Positions 9,224 through 17,862 of a DNA stretch of 64,000 bases are shown one piece after another. The position numbers were made by a program, and so were the translations under genes. Below the pieces are notes generated by a model. It was not told the DNA's origin and ran no database searches. It saw nothing but the letters and a program-made list of their open reading frames with translations. Origin of the DNA: Kibdelosporangium aridum (GTDB taxonomy: Bacteria > Actinomycetota > Actinomycetes > Mycobacteriales > Pseudonocardiaceae); assembly GCF_900176515.1 (NCBI RefSeq), contig NZ_FWXV01000011.1:372001-436000 (forward strand), read 5' to 3'. Within the stretch, counting starts at the first letter, position 1. Each line of letters begins with the position of its first letter.

Positions 9224-9252
9224 GGGCCCCGGCGCGCGACGCGCCGGGGCCC
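9224..9252. other. Perfect 13-bp GC hairpin upstream of the MerR gene
   Basis: The arms GGGCCCCGGCGCG (9224-9236) and CGCGCCGGGGCCC (9240-9252) pair perfectly around a 3-base loop. Neither side has a long T run, although TTCG follows on the minus strand. It could terminate transcription entering from the right, shape the MerR leader, or block read-through. No gene ends here, so a terminator role is not confirmed. Confidence 0.55.
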
Positions 9253-10025
9253 AAAGGTTGGGTTTCATCATTGTCGACCGATCGCGAGATCGGTTTCCAG
9301 TACCCGCGTCCGTCGAATAGCCGGATATCGCGGGGATCGCTTGTCAGTAACCGAGAACCACCTACCAATCGAGTGGGACTGCGGTACCCGCGCGGCGAAA
9401 AACGACAGCCGCGGCGGGCGATCAGCTGATGCGACCCTTCCCTTCTTTCTCGGGTGTTTCCTCTACTGCGTACTCCTGTGACGGCCACCGCCTGGAACCC
9501 CTTACCAAGATCGGCCCCAGAACGCCTGACGCGCCACTGGTCAGTGGCCGGAGCCGTCAACTGCCCGGCTCCGGCACACCTGACCGTCTTTACTGCTACT
9601 TCACCAACTTCGTGAGCGCACCATCTCCGCCCACGTCTTGCACTACCTCTTCAGGGCCACTACTACCTTCGAACTGCCGACCCTGGTACTGCCCGGCCAC
9701 CGGGTGTTGACCAAACCACCGCTCGATGACCGTCTTCGTCTCACTCGCGGGTAGTTACGTTATCTCCCGCGCCTGCTCGACTTTGTCTCTCTGGTACGAG
9801 GAGAAGACTACACACATCGATCATCGAATGTCTACCCCAGCCACCATAGATTTTCTCAGCGGCTCGCCCGCCCGACGGTGGACGCGCGTCGGAGTCCGAT
9901 CCGTGAGCTGCGCATGGGGCCGGTCTACCCGCCAGTAACACTGCCGGAATTGGGTCCGATCTTCCGCGTACACACACGGCTAGCGACACGTTTGGAGACT
10001 TCACGGTCATGGGTACCTGCTGGGC
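9253..10025. other. Gene-poor stretch of about 0.77 kb
   Basis: I find no open frame here with convincing protein character on either strand; the frames present are proline/serine-rich shadows. One small hairpin, ACCGATC-GCGA-GATCGGT (9277-9294) followed by TTT, could act as a terminator or operator. The base composition is less GC-rich and more mixed than in neighbouring genes. It could hold a non-coding RNA or a decayed gene, but nothing specific was recognised. Confidence 0.5.
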
Positions 10026-10430
10026 GTGCAGCCGGGGGCGATCGACCAACACGACAACCGAAATCCGCCACAGCCAGGTCGGGCGGACCACTCACTGCTG
10101 TCCACCTTGCTCTGGCTCAAACTCGTGACCTACTGGCCGTACCTGCTGCCCGCCATGGACCAGCGAGACGTCACGAACCACGTCGAAACGCTGGCAGGGC
10201 ACGTAGCCGACCTGCTGACCAAGCCGGAGCACCAGAGCGCACCGAGCAACGTGGTCGATCTCGCCCATCAGGTGCTCGACATCTGCTGCGAGTTCGTCCA
10301 GCGGTGGACCGGGCAGCCCGCCCCGGACGAGGAGTTCGCAGTCGACGTCGAGCGGCTTCGAACCCGATTGCGTGACATGTGCCATCAGCTCTCGCCGAAC
10401 AACGCCGCCGTACAATCCGAAGCGTCGTGA
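10026..10430 (+). CDS. Hypothetical protein
   Basis: A 134-residue protein of unknown function. The N-terminal 45 residues are mixed. From about residue 44 it reads as a helical soluble protein (MDQRDVTNHVETLAGHVADLL, then NVVDLAHQVLDICCEF) ending in an acidic/basic helix (VDVERLRTRLRDM). The GTG at 10026 lacks a clear ribosome site; the ATG at 10155 (in frame) is an alternative that would remove the weakest part. It has no obvious operon partner and converges on the CGNR gene. Confidence 0.5.
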   Translation: MQPGAIDQHDNRNPPQPGRADHSLLSTLLWLKLVTYWPYLLPAMDQRDVTNHVETLAGHVADLLTKPEHQSAPSNVVDLAHQVLDICCEFVQRWTGQPAPDEEFAVDVERLRTRLRDMCHQLSPNNAAVQSEAS

Positions 10431-10530
10431 AGATCCAGCATCAGGTTGCCGTCGACGATCACGGCGTCCGACAAGGGTAGGCCGGGTTCAACTTCGCGAG
10501 CTCGGTCAGCGGCGTAGCGACCAGTCGGAG

Positions 10531-11070
10531 CTAGCCAGCGGACTTGCGGGCGCGGTACTGCGCCGCCTTGATCCGGTTCCCGCACTCCTCCATGCCACAC
10601 CAACGTCGGTTCACGGTCCTGGACCGGTCGATGAACAACCGGGTGCACAACTGCCGTCCGCATTCCCGCAGGACGAGGTTCCCGCTGTCCGCCAGCAGCT
10701 CAGCAGCGGCCCGGGCGGCAACGCAGGCGATCACGGCCGCGTTTCCGGTGCGCGCAAGCCCAGTAGCGGACAGCGTGTAAGCCGGCAGCGGACCGTTGGC
10801 GAGTTCGTTGATGGCGTCCAGGTCTGCCTTTCGCCACCGTTCGCCGGACAGGGTCGCCACGGCGAGCCGGTAGATCGTTTCACGCACGTGTCGCAAGTGG
10901 ACAAGCTCGTCCGGTGTGATTTCCGGCCCGACAGTGAGGATGCCCGCCTCGACTGCCCACTGTGCCGCGTCAGCGGGCGCCACGAGCAGCTCCTCGGGAG
11001 CCTCCCGGCGCCACTTCAACGTTCCCGCGAAGTCAAGCGCGAGGTCACCGCTGACGAACACGAAAGTCAC
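10531..11070 (-). CDS. CGNR zinc-finger protein (ABATE domain)
   Basis: A 179-residue protein from the GTG at 11070. The N terminus VSGDLALDF is the conserved start of the ABATE domain, and the C terminus carries the CGNR zinc finger (CGRQLCTRLF, then WCGMEECGNRIKAAQYRARK; four cysteines). The family is thought to be stress-responsive transcription regulators. The frame stays open to an ATG at 11142, but that would place the start inside the divergent gene and its operator, so I prefer 11070. It faces the DinB-like gene across a strong inverted repeat, which suggests autoregulation. Confidence 0.8.
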   Translation of the reverse strand: MTFVFVSGDLALDFAGTLKWRREAPEELLVAPADAAQWAVEAGILTVGPEITPDELVHLRHVRETIYRLAVATLSGERWRKADLDAINELANGPLPAYTLSATGLARTGNAAVIACVAARAAAELLADSGNLVLRECGRQLCTRLFIDRSRTVNRRWCGMEECGNRIKAAQYRARKSAG

Positions 11071-11092
11071 CGCGTCATCTTGACGGAAGAAA

Positions 11093-11132
11093 CTTGCATG
11101 TGCAAGGTTGTCACCTACTAAGAAGGTGACAA
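11093..11132. promoter_or_regulatory. Two adjacent inverted repeats between CGNR and DinB-like genes
   Basis: CTTGCA-TG-TGCAAG occupies 11093-11106. Immediately after it, TTGTCACCT (11108-11116) and AGGTGACAA (11124-11132) form a perfect 9-bp inverted repeat with a 7-bp spacer. The second repeat includes the ribosome site (AAGGTGA) of the DinB-like gene. Such an overlap suggests a repressor operator, or an RNA hairpin that could hide the ribosome site. Confidence 0.6.
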
Positions 11133-11134
11133 AG

Positions 11135-11602
11135 ATGATCACTCGTGAGCAGTACCTCTACTTCGTCGACCGCGCGTTGGACGGCATGATCGCCATCGTC
11201 ACGGACCTCGGCGACGAACTGGCCAATCGCAAGCCGGACCTGCCCGGCGCGAACAGCCCTTATGCGCTGCTGAACCACTGTCTCGGGGTGGTGGCCTACT
11301 GGGGAGGTGAGCTGGTGGCGGGCCGGGACGTGCCGCGCGACCGGGTTGCCGAGTTCGCCGCTGCCGGTCCCGTCCAGCCGCTGATCGAACGCGCCTTACA
11401 GGTGAAGATGCAGTTCCATCGTGATGTCATGGCATCGGCTCCACGCGAACCGTTACGGCACCAGCCCGCAGCGGATTTTCAGGGCCCACAGCGCGAACTC
11501 GATCAGGGTGGCGCCCTGTTGCACGTGTACGAGGAACTGGCACAGCACCACGGCCATCTGGAGATCACCCGCGACTGTGTTCTCGCCGGAACCCAACGAT
11601 GA
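11135..11602 (+). CDS. DinB/DUF664-like four-helix protein
   Basis: A 155-residue protein resembling the DinB/DUF664 superfamily. It has REQYLYFVDRALDGM at the start, a central NHCLGVVAYWGGE with the first helix-2 histidine, and YEELAQHHGHLEITRD near the C terminus carrying paired histidines for a metal site. Some relatives are bacillithiol/mycothiol-dependent transferases. The ATG at 11135 is placed after AAGGTGAC. Two rare TTA leucine codons occur (11396 and about 11453), which in streptomycete relatives would make translation depend on the bldA tRNA. Its stop overlaps the aminotransferase start. Confidence 0.72.
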   Translation: MITREQYLYFVDRALDGMIAIVTDLGDELANRKPDLPGANSPYALLNHCLGVVAYWGGELVAGRDVPRDRVAEFAAAGPVQPLIERALQVKMQFHRDVMASAPREPLRHQPAADFQGPQRELDQGGALLHVYEELAQHHGHLEITRDCVLAGTQR

Positions 11603-12783
11603 CTGCCGACTCTGCCTTCTCCCGGATCTCCCCTGCCCGGCTGCGATCAGGCTGGGGAGTCAAATGGGGCTCGGTGCCCGCGGAGACCATCGGGGCATGG
11701 GTGGCCGACATGGACTTCGGCATCCCGGGCCCGGTGCGTGCGCGGATTGTCGAATGCACCGAGCGAGAAGACTTCGGTTATCCGTTCTGGCGTGGCGAAG
11801 ACCCCGTCATCACGGCGTTCGAGCAGAGGATGAGCAGCCACCACGGATGGCAGCCGGCGCCAGGCCGGACCCGGGTGTTCACCGACCTGATCCAGGTGCT
11901 GCAGGTCGTGATCGAACACGCGACCAAGCCAGGCGACGGAATCGCGCTGCACGTACCGAACTACCCGCCGTTCCTTGCCAGCATCGAACGTTCTGGTCGT
12001 CGCATGGCGCCCATCCCGATGCTCTACGGTGACAACGGTTGGAGCTTCTCCCCCGACAACCTGGCTGAGCGGCTGCGAACCGCGGGATGCCGGTTGATGC
12101 TGTTGGTCAATCCACACAATCCGACTGGCCGGGTGTTCCGCCGTGACGAACTACTCGTGCTCGCCGAAGTGGCTGAGCAACTCGACCTCATCGTCCTGTC
12201 CGACGAGATCCACGCCGATCTTGTTTACCCTGAGAACAAGCACATCCCCTTCGCGGCACTCGGTGACGGCATCGCACAGCGGACCATCACGGCCACTTCC
12301 GCGACGAAGGCTTTCAACATCGCCGCATTGCGGTGCGCCGTCATGCACGTCGGCCCAGACAGTGTCAAGTCCACATTGGACGCAGCACCGCTGGACTACT
12401 TCGGTACGCCGAGCATCCTCAGCCGGGTCGCGACGGTGGCGGCGTGGAACGAGAGTGACGGATGGCTCGACGGCCTGATGAAGACACTCGAGCACAATCG
12501 GACGACCATCAACGACTGGATCCCGGCGGGCAGTCGTTATCACGCACCAGAGAGCACCTACTTGGCGTGGTTCGACCTGCCAGACGTCGACCTACCGGCA
12601 GCCCGGCTGTTGCGCGAAGCGAAAGTGATGCTGAGCGACGGAGCGGAGTTCAGCGAAGGCACCACAGTGGACACCTCGTCGTTCGTCCGGCTCAACTTCG
12701 CCACCAGCCCGGATACCCTCGCCGAGATCCTCGACCGGATCTCGCGGGCCTCGCCCAGCCTGGCACGGCGGCCGGACCGGTAA
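11599..12783 (+). CDS. MalY/PatB-type PLP-dependent aminotransferase/C-S lyase
   Basis: A 394-residue fold-type I PLP enzyme. Residues 1-50 carry the MalY/PatB signature of a short ARLRSGWGVKWG start and ETIGAWVADMDF. LVNPHNPTGRVF holds the cofactor-contacting asparagine, LSDEIHADLVY the aspartate, and SATKAFN the PLP lysine. The family includes cystathionine beta-lyases and aminotransferases. It begins with ATGA overlapping the DinB-like gene, so both are made together; a thiol or cysteine-conjugate pathway is a reasonable inference. Confidence 0.85.
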   Translation: MTADSAFSRISPARLRSGWGVKWGSVPAETIGAWVADMDFGIPGPVRARIVECTEREDFGYPFWRGEDPVITAFEQRMSSHHGWQPAPGRTRVFTDLIQVLQVVIEHATKPGDGIALHVPNYPPFLASIERSGRRMAPIPMLYGDNGWSFSPDNLAERLRTAGCRLMLLVNPHNPTGRVFRRDELLVLAEVAEQLDLIVLSDEIHADLVYPENKHIPFAALGDGIAQRTITATSATKAFNIAALRCAVMHVGPDSVKSTLDAAPLDYFGTPSILSRVATVAAWNESDGWLDGLMKTLEHNRTTINDWIPAGSRYHAPESTYLAWFDLPDVDLPAARLLREAKVMLSDGAEFSEGTTVDTSSFVRLNFATSPDTLAEILDRISRASPSLARRPDR

Positions 12784-12793
12784 GCTGCCGCGC

Positions 12794-13417
12794 ATGGTCG
12801 ACAGCCAAGGAATGCTCGGCGGGGTCCTGATCGCGTGCGCGTTGGCGATAGCCGGATGTACGTCAGGAGACAACGGGATCACCCTTGACAGCGCGCGCAA
12901 GACCGCCACTTCAGCCGGGGCATCGCCGGCCGCGTGTCCGATACCGTTCGATGTGTCCGCCGCGTTGCCCGGCGGTCCGGCGGTGCGGCCGGGCAAGGTC
13001 GAGGTCCAGGCCTCGAAGACCACCACTCCAGCCGCTGACCCTCTTGCAGCGCAACGAGATCAGGGCATGACCGGATTGGACGCCGCGGCTGGCGTGTCGT
13101 TCGAGTGCGACTACGAGGTCGACGGTAAGACCATCCACACCTGGCTCGTTGTCACGCCCGGACCACTGTCGATCAACCTGATGGCGCCGCAGATCGCGGG
13201 GGACAGCGGCATGCCCATCGCGCAACTGGGTGACTTCGTGGCGAACCCGCCCGAGCCCGGCAAGGCCAAACTGACGCCCGGCGGCGAGGTCGCCGTGGGA
13301 CGCGTCCCCGTCGACGGAAACGGCGACGCGTCCCTGTTCGTGAACCCCGACGGCGTGGTCACCGGGGACGCGCTGAACAAGACGACAGAGAGTCTCCTGA
13401 GCCAAATCCGCCTCTGA
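12794..13417 (+). CDS. Putative lipoprotein
   Basis: A 207-residue exported protein. Residues 1-22 form a signal peptide with lipobox LAIAGC. The mature part starts with a Thr/Ser linker, then a domain containing CPIPFDVSAALPG and FECDYEVDG, so one disulphide is possible. This resembles mycobacterial/actinobacterial DUF3558-like or LppX-like small lipoproteins but I cannot assign a family firmly. It follows the aminotransferase by 10 bp and is probably in the same operon. Confidence 0.68.
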   Translation: MVDSQGMLGGVLIACALAIAGCTSGDNGITLDSARKTATSAGASPAACPIPFDVSAALPGGPAVRPGKVEVQASKTTTPAADPLAAQRDQGMTGLDAAAGVSFECDYEVDGKTIHTWLVVTPGPLSINLMAPQIAGDSGMPIAQLGDFVANPPEPGKAKLTPGGEVAVGRVPVDGNGDASLFVNPDGVVTGDALNKTTESLLSQIRL

Positions 13418-13527
13418 ACACTGCCACGCGAGACCTCGCCACGAACAAGTACACAGCTCACACCAAGACGCGGCAGCGCCCTTCCACCCATTGCGGTCTG
13501 TCCGATGTGGACAACTTCGCAGAACTG

Positions 13528-14364
13528 TCAGCTGTCGAATGTCTGCGCGCCAAGCACCTGGAGGAATTCGAAGTTCGCTGCGGTGGTCGATCCTGGTTGT
13601 GGCCGGAAGATCACCAGCCGGTGTCCGGTACCGCTGAGGACGAAGTCGCACTGCACGTCCAGCGGCCCCGCGTGCGGGTGGACCAGTATCTTGCGGGTGG
13701 AGCGAAGCGGCTCGACCGTCATCTCGTCCCAGTACCGGCCGAACTCGTCGCTTGCCGCGAGGAGGTCCGCGATGAGGCTGTCGACCTTGGCGTCCTTGCC
13801 ACGGCGCGCGGCCGTCACCCGCAAGTCAGCCGCGTAGCCGCGGCCGATCGCTTCGTGCTCCTCGGGCACGTTGAGCGCTCGCGACTGCGGATCGGTGAAC
13901 CACCGCCACGTGACGTTCCCCGCGCGCTCATCGCCAAGTTCCCACGGCCCGATCAGCGCATGGCTCAGCCTGTTCTGGGCGAGCACGGTGGTGAGGTCGT
14001 CGATGACATGGGCAGGCACGGTGGTCAAGGCGTCGAGCAGGAACATCATCGCAGGGTCGACGTACCCGCCCGTCTCGCCCGCGAGCGGCGGCGAGTAGCC
14101 GGCGAGCCGGTAGAGGTGATCGCGCTCATCGACCGACAGACGCAGTGCCGTGGCCAGGCTCGCCAGCATGGCAGGCGAGGGGTGCGCATTGCGGGACTGC
14201 TCCAGCCGTTCGTAGTAGTCGACCGAGATGTTGGCCAGCAACGCCACCTCGGCTCGTCGCAGCCCAGGGGTACGGCGGCGACCGCCGGGAACAAGGCCGA
14301 CGTCGGCCGGGCGCAGCGCTTCACGCCGGGCCCGGAGAAAACTGCCCACGTCGTTGTGCGTCAT
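13528..14364 (-). CDS. XRE-family regulator with MmyB-like domain
   Basis: A 278-residue paralogue of the regulator at 3196, with an N-terminal helix-turn-helix containing RRTPGLRRAEVALLANIS.DYYERLEQ and a C-terminal MmyB-like domain ending in GTGHRLVIFRPQPGS. The ATG at 14364 lies just after GGAG and five bases after the aldo/keto reductase stop, so the two form one operon with the reductase first. Feedback control of the reductase is the likely role. Confidence 0.85.
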   Translation of the reverse strand: MTHNDVGSFLRARREALRPADVGLVPGGRRRTPGLRRAEVALLANISVDYYERLEQSRNAHPSPAMLASLATALRLSVDERDHLYRLAGYSPPLAGETGGYVDPAMMFLLDALTTVPAHVIDDLTTVLAQNRLSHALIGPWELGDERAGNVTWRWFTDPQSRALNVPEEHEAIGRGYAADLRVTAARRGKDAKVDSLIADLLAASDEFGRYWDEMTVEPLRSTRKILVHPHAGPLDVQCDFVLSGTGHRLVIFRPQPGSTTAANFEFLQVLGAQTFDS

Positions 14365-14369
14365 CGCTC

Positions 14370-15365
14370 CTACTCCTGAATGGCACTCATCGCGGCCGCG
14401 ACGTACCTCTCGCCCGCCACCTCGTCGGCCGGGATCACCGCGCTGAGTGCGGCCAGCGTATCCGAGTCCACAGTGAACTCGGCAGCGGCGACGTTCTCCT
14501 CAAGGTAGGCGCGCCGTTTCGTGCCAGGAATCGCGGTCACACCTTGGGAAAGCACCCACGCCAACGCCAATTGCCCTGGGGTGGCGGCGTGCTGCTCGGC
14601 GATCGCTCGCACCCGGTCGGCCAGAGCGAGGTTGTGCGCGAAGTTCTCGCCCTTGAAGCGGGGCGCGGTTCGGCGCCAGTCACCTTCCGGGAGCCCGTCG
14701 AGTGACCGCAGCTCGCCAGTCAGGAAGCCGCGGCCCAGTGGTGCGTACGCCACGAACCCGATACCCAACTCCCGCACCGTGTCGAGCACCCCGTTGGTCT
14801 CCACGGTCCGCGTGAACAACGAGTACTCCGTCTGCACGGCCGAAAGCGGTGCCGCCGCATGGGCCGCGCGAATGTTCTCGGCGGACGCTTCACTGATGCC
14901 CAGGTACCGAACCTTGCCTTCGGCGACCAGTTCGCCCAGGGCACCGAACGTCTCGGCCACTGGCACGGCCGGGTCGACGCGGTGCTGGTAGTACAAGTCG
15001 ATGCGATCGGTGCCGAGCCTGCGCAGCGAGCCTTCCACCGCCCGCCGCACGTAATCGGGACGGCCGTTCGGACCGCCGACGATCTTGCCGGTGTCATCCA
15101 GCGTCACGCCACCGAACTTGGTAGCGAGCACGACCTTGTCCCGGTGGGACGCGACCGCGCGGCCGAGCAGTTCCTCGCCGGTGAACGGGCCGTACATGTC
15201 CGCCGTGTCGAACAGCGTGACCCCGAGTTCGATCGCCCGGTGGATCGTGGCGATCGACTCGGCGTCGTCCGGGGTTCCGTACATCGCGGTCATCCCCATG
15301 GTGCCCAGCCCTTCGACTGACGTCGTCAAGCCCTGGCTACCGACCTGGTGCGTCCTGATGGTCAC
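14370..15365 (-). CDS. Aldo/keto reductase
   Basis: A 331-residue (beta/alpha)8 NADPH-dependent reductase. The catalytic tetrad is visible as the Asp and Tyr of LFDTADMYG, the Lys in LATKFGG and the His in YYQHRVD. The C terminus has the cofactor-binding AIPGTKR motif. I chose the GTG at 15365 because AGGAGG lies five bases upstream; the open frame extends to 15413 with no ribosome site. It leads the operon with the XRE regulator. The substrate is unknown. Confidence 0.87.
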   Translation of the reverse strand: MTIRTHQVGSQGLTTSVEGLGTMGMTAMYGTPDDAESIATIHRAIELGVTLFDTADMYGPFTGEELLGRAVASHRDKVVLATKFGGVTLDDTGKIVGGPNGRPDYVRRAVEGSLRRLGTDRIDLYYQHRVDPAVPVAETFGALGELVAEGKVRYLGISEASAENIRAAHAAAPLSAVQTEYSLFTRTVETNGVLDTVRELGIGFVAYAPLGRGFLTGELRSLDGLPEGDWRRTAPRFKGENFAHNLALADRVRAIAEQHAATPGQLALAWVLSQGVTAIPGTKRRAYLEENVAAAEFTVDSDTLAALSAVIPADEVAGERYVAAAMSAIQE

Positions 15366-15488
15366 GTGCTCCTCCTGCTGCCCCTTGCCGCCGATCCAGC
15401 GGCCACCCGGCAAGCATGCGCCCGGGTCTTGAAGCTTGGAGCGTCTACTTCAGACCCGTCTGCTGAGGACGACGCTAACGACGGGCCC

Positions 15489-16376
15489 CTACTCCTCGAC
15501 CGTGGCACCTGCCAGCGTGATCAAGGCGTCACGCGAAATCCGGGATCCGTCCCAGACCGAGGTCATCCGCGTGATCTTGCCGTCCCGGTTGGTTTCCAGC
15601 GCGGTGATGCCGAGCTTGACGGGACCGTCGGCGCTCCACTCGTAGCCGCCGTTGACGACGTGCCTGACCCGTGTGCCCGCGCCCATGTAGGGCAGCGACG
15701 CCGTGGTCAGGAAAGCCTCGATGCTGCGGTGGCCGACGACCTGGATGTGCGACGGCAGATCCTCGATCACCCCGTGCAGGTCGAAGAATCCGACGGCTGC
15801 CGCGATGTTCCGGGTGCGCAGCGCGTCGGCAAGGCCGCGAGCCACTCGTTCGGCCAATCGCGACGCCTTTCCGCCGAGCGACTCCCTGAAGTCAGGCGGA
15901 AACTCCGGCCGCCGTATTGCTTCGAAGTTCTCGATGCCGAAGTGCCTGCCGTCCCAGTAATCGACCCAGCGGACAATTTTACTGTTCCGGTAATTGACCG
16001 CCGCGACCGCCCGGATCTCGACCGGTCCGAACATCCCCGGTGAATTGTAGAAGAAGACGATCGCACTGTCGCCGTAGCCGACGATCCGCAGCGGCTGTGA
16101 CACCGACGTGGCCGGCCAGTTGGGCATGAACTCGGCGAACCTGCTGCGTTGCTCCTCCCAGGTGACCGACAAGGCACCGACGGCCGCGTCACCGTACGCC
16201 ATGCTCGAACGGGAGAAATGCGCCATCGTCGCGTCGACATCGCGATTGCTCTTGTCTCGGAAGTACGCTTTCAAGCGCGCTTCGATCGAGGATCGATCGG
16301 CGGCGTTCGCAGTTCCGGCCGGGATGAGAGCGGCCGTGACAACAGCCGCCTGTAAGAGGTTTCGTCTGGTAGCCAT
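15489..16376 (-). CDS. Exported protein with two SnoaL/NTF2-like domains
   Basis: A 295-residue protein. The N terminus (MATRRNLLQAAVVTAALIP...ANAAD) is a cleavable signal with an RR pair resembling a Tat signal. Two similar alpha+beta domains follow: one has RLKAYFRDKSNRDVDATMAHF and the other LADALRTRNIAAAVGFFDLHG. Both look like SnoaL/NTF2-type cones, so this is a tandem domain protein. The function could be ligand binding or a polyketide-type cyclase. It is divergent from the LuxR hybrid at 16458. Confidence 0.7.
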   Translation of the reverse strand: MATRRNLLQAAVVTAALIPAGTANAADRSSIEARLKAYFRDKSNRDVDATMAHFSRSSMAYGDAAVGALSVTWEEQRSRFAEFMPNWPATSVSQPLRIVGYGDSAIVFFYNSPGMFGPVEIRAVAAVNYRNSKIVRWVDYWDGRHFGIENFEAIRRPEFPPDFRESLGGKASRLAERVARGLADALRTRNIAAAVGFFDLHGVIEDLPSHIQVVGHRSIEAFLTTASLPYMGAGTRVRHVVNGGYEWSADGPVKLGITALETNRDGKITRMTSVWDGSRISRDALITLAGATVEE

Positions 16377-16457
16377 AACGCCATGGTCGACCGATTCTGG
16401 CGAGGTCGCGCCATTCATCTGGACGGTCTCCACCTGGTCGAAAGTACAGTCGACGGC

Positions 16458-17690
16458 ATGTCCAAGCTCGGAATGGCGCTGCGGATCGTGCGGTCCGCGC
16501 CAGACGAGGCGCTGCAGCAGCTGTCCGACGTGCTGGCCGAGACGATCCCGCATCGCGCGGCCATCCAGATGGGCACCCACTGCCCGACTGCTGCGATCAA
16601 GAGCGTCGGCAACACCAGCCCACAGGCGACGGGCACCGAGTTGTTCGCCCTACTCGCTTACGTCAGTGCTGGCCAACCTTGGCTGGGCACCGCCAGATTG
16701 GCAGGCGACGATCATCCTGTGCTGGCGTGCACCAGTGACTGCGTGCCGGGCGGGGCGCTGCTCGTGCTGGTGCGGCCGGACTCCGGTCCGCTCGACGCCG
16801 ACGCACTCGCCCTGGTCCAACAGCTGTGGGATCTGGTCGTCACGCACCACCACCAGCTCACCGTGAACGCGGAGCCCGCGATCATCACTCGGTCGCGTGC
16901 CGTCGTCCAAGCGCGGGAAGCAGCCGTCGGTGAGATGAGCGAAGCGCACTCGGCGGTCCTGACAGGACTGCTGGGTGTGTTGCGCAGCAAGCAGATCGAC
17001 GATGCCGCAGCACGTTCCACGACCATCGACCTGGTGCTGAACGCGCTCGACGAGCTGCGCGCGGACGCCCAGCGGCGCCGGTTCGGTGGCGGGGAAGAGC
17101 CGCTGGGACGGGCCTTTCACCACCTCGCGGACGCGTTGCGGCCGTTGTTGGGGCACAGCCAGGTATCGCTCGAACTGGATCCGCCCAAGGACGATGTGCT
17201 GCTCGGGTTCGAACTGGCCAATTCCGCACGGGTTGCCGTTCGTGCCGTCGTACTCGCCGTGTTGGGACAGGACGACGTACGCAGGATCCGCGTGCGGTGG
17301 CGGGTGTCGGACGCTGAGCTCGTAGCGACCGTTCGGGACGATGGGCCTGGCGTGCTTGGCGAGCACGTTGACATCGGGGACATCGCCGCCCGTGTCCGCA
17401 TTCAGGGCGGGGACGTCGATGTGGACGCCGTTCCCGGCTGGGGTTTGACGATCAAGGTGACCATGCCGCTGACGCCCGCGGCGGTCAGTCCGCTCACCGG
17501 GCTCGGCGGACGCGAGCTGGACGTGCTGGAACGACTGGCTTTGGGGCAGCGCAACCGGACCATCGCGCGGGCACTGAACATCAGCGAATCCACAGTCAAG
17601 TTCCACGTGGCCAATATCCTGAGCAAACTGTCGGTCGGATCACGCACCGAGGCCGCGGCCGTGTTCCACGCCTCAGCGGGCAGGGCCTAG
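16458..17690 (+). CDS. HATPase-like/LuxR hybrid regulator
   Basis: A 410-residue regulator. The first half is GAF-like with no recognised family. The middle has a helix with a candidate histidine (GEMSEAHSAVLTGLLG) followed by an ATPase-type segment, with VRDDGPGVLG as the G1-like box and GGDVDVDAVPGWGLTIKV as the G2 region. The last 65 residues are a LuxR helix-turn-helix (LTGLGGRELDVLERLALGQ then NISESTVKFHVANIL). This puts a histidine-kinase-like core and a DNA-binding domain in one chain. The ATG at 16458 begins MSKLGMALRIV; an earlier ATG at 16383 would overlap the divergent promoter. Confidence 0.72.
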   Translation: MSKLGMALRIVRSAPDEALQQLSDVLAETIPHRAAIQMGTHCPTAAIKSVGNTSPQATGTELFALLAYVSAGQPWLGTARLAGDDHPVLACTSDCVPGGALLVLVRPDSGPLDADALALVQQLWDLVVTHHHQLTVNAEPAIITRSRAVVQAREAAVGEMSEAHSAVLTGLLGVLRSKQIDDAAARSTTIDLVLNALDELRADAQRRRFGGGEEPLGRAFHHLADALRPLLGHSQVSLELDPPKDDVLLGFELANSARVAVRAVVLAVLGQDDVRRIRVRWRVSDAELVATVRDDGPGVLGEHVDIGDIAARVRIQGGDVDVDAVPGWGLTIKVTMPLTPAAVSPLTGLGGRELDVLERLALGQRNRTIARALNISESTVKFHVANILSKLSVGSRTEAAAVFHASAGRA

Positions 17691-17862
17691 CTCCCGGCTC
17701 GGCACTGTCGTCCACAACGCCGGCCACCTGTTCCTCGGCTACGTCGAGGCGTTCACCGTCGAAGAGGTCCAGCACCTGTTCGACGTCAACACCTTCGGTT
17801 TCCAGCGCGTGAAGGGCTACGGCGACCTGCTCACAACCAAGATCACCGCGGCGCCGTCATGA
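17691..17862 (+). pseudogene. SDR gene relic
   Basis: After the LuxR stop, the frame from about 17692 reads RLGTVVHNAGHLFLGYVE and then TVEEVQHLFDVNTFGFQRV, which matches the central NNAG region of a short-chain dehydrogenase. It then jumps to a tail ending at the stop at 17860. The Rossmann start, the catalytic Tyr/Lys and the C terminus are all missing. It overlaps the LacI stop by six bases. This is a decayed fragment, not a functional gene. Confidence 0.6.

Noticed and set aside
9201..9560. 119-residue minus-strand frame upstream of MerR
   Set aside because: It contains the 13-bp GC hairpin in its coding part and has mixed, non-protein-like composition.
10372..11121. 249-residue plus-strand frame opposite the CGNR gene
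   Set aside because: A shadow of the CGNR gene; arginine/glutamine-rich with no domain, and the CGNR frame has clear zinc-finger motifs.
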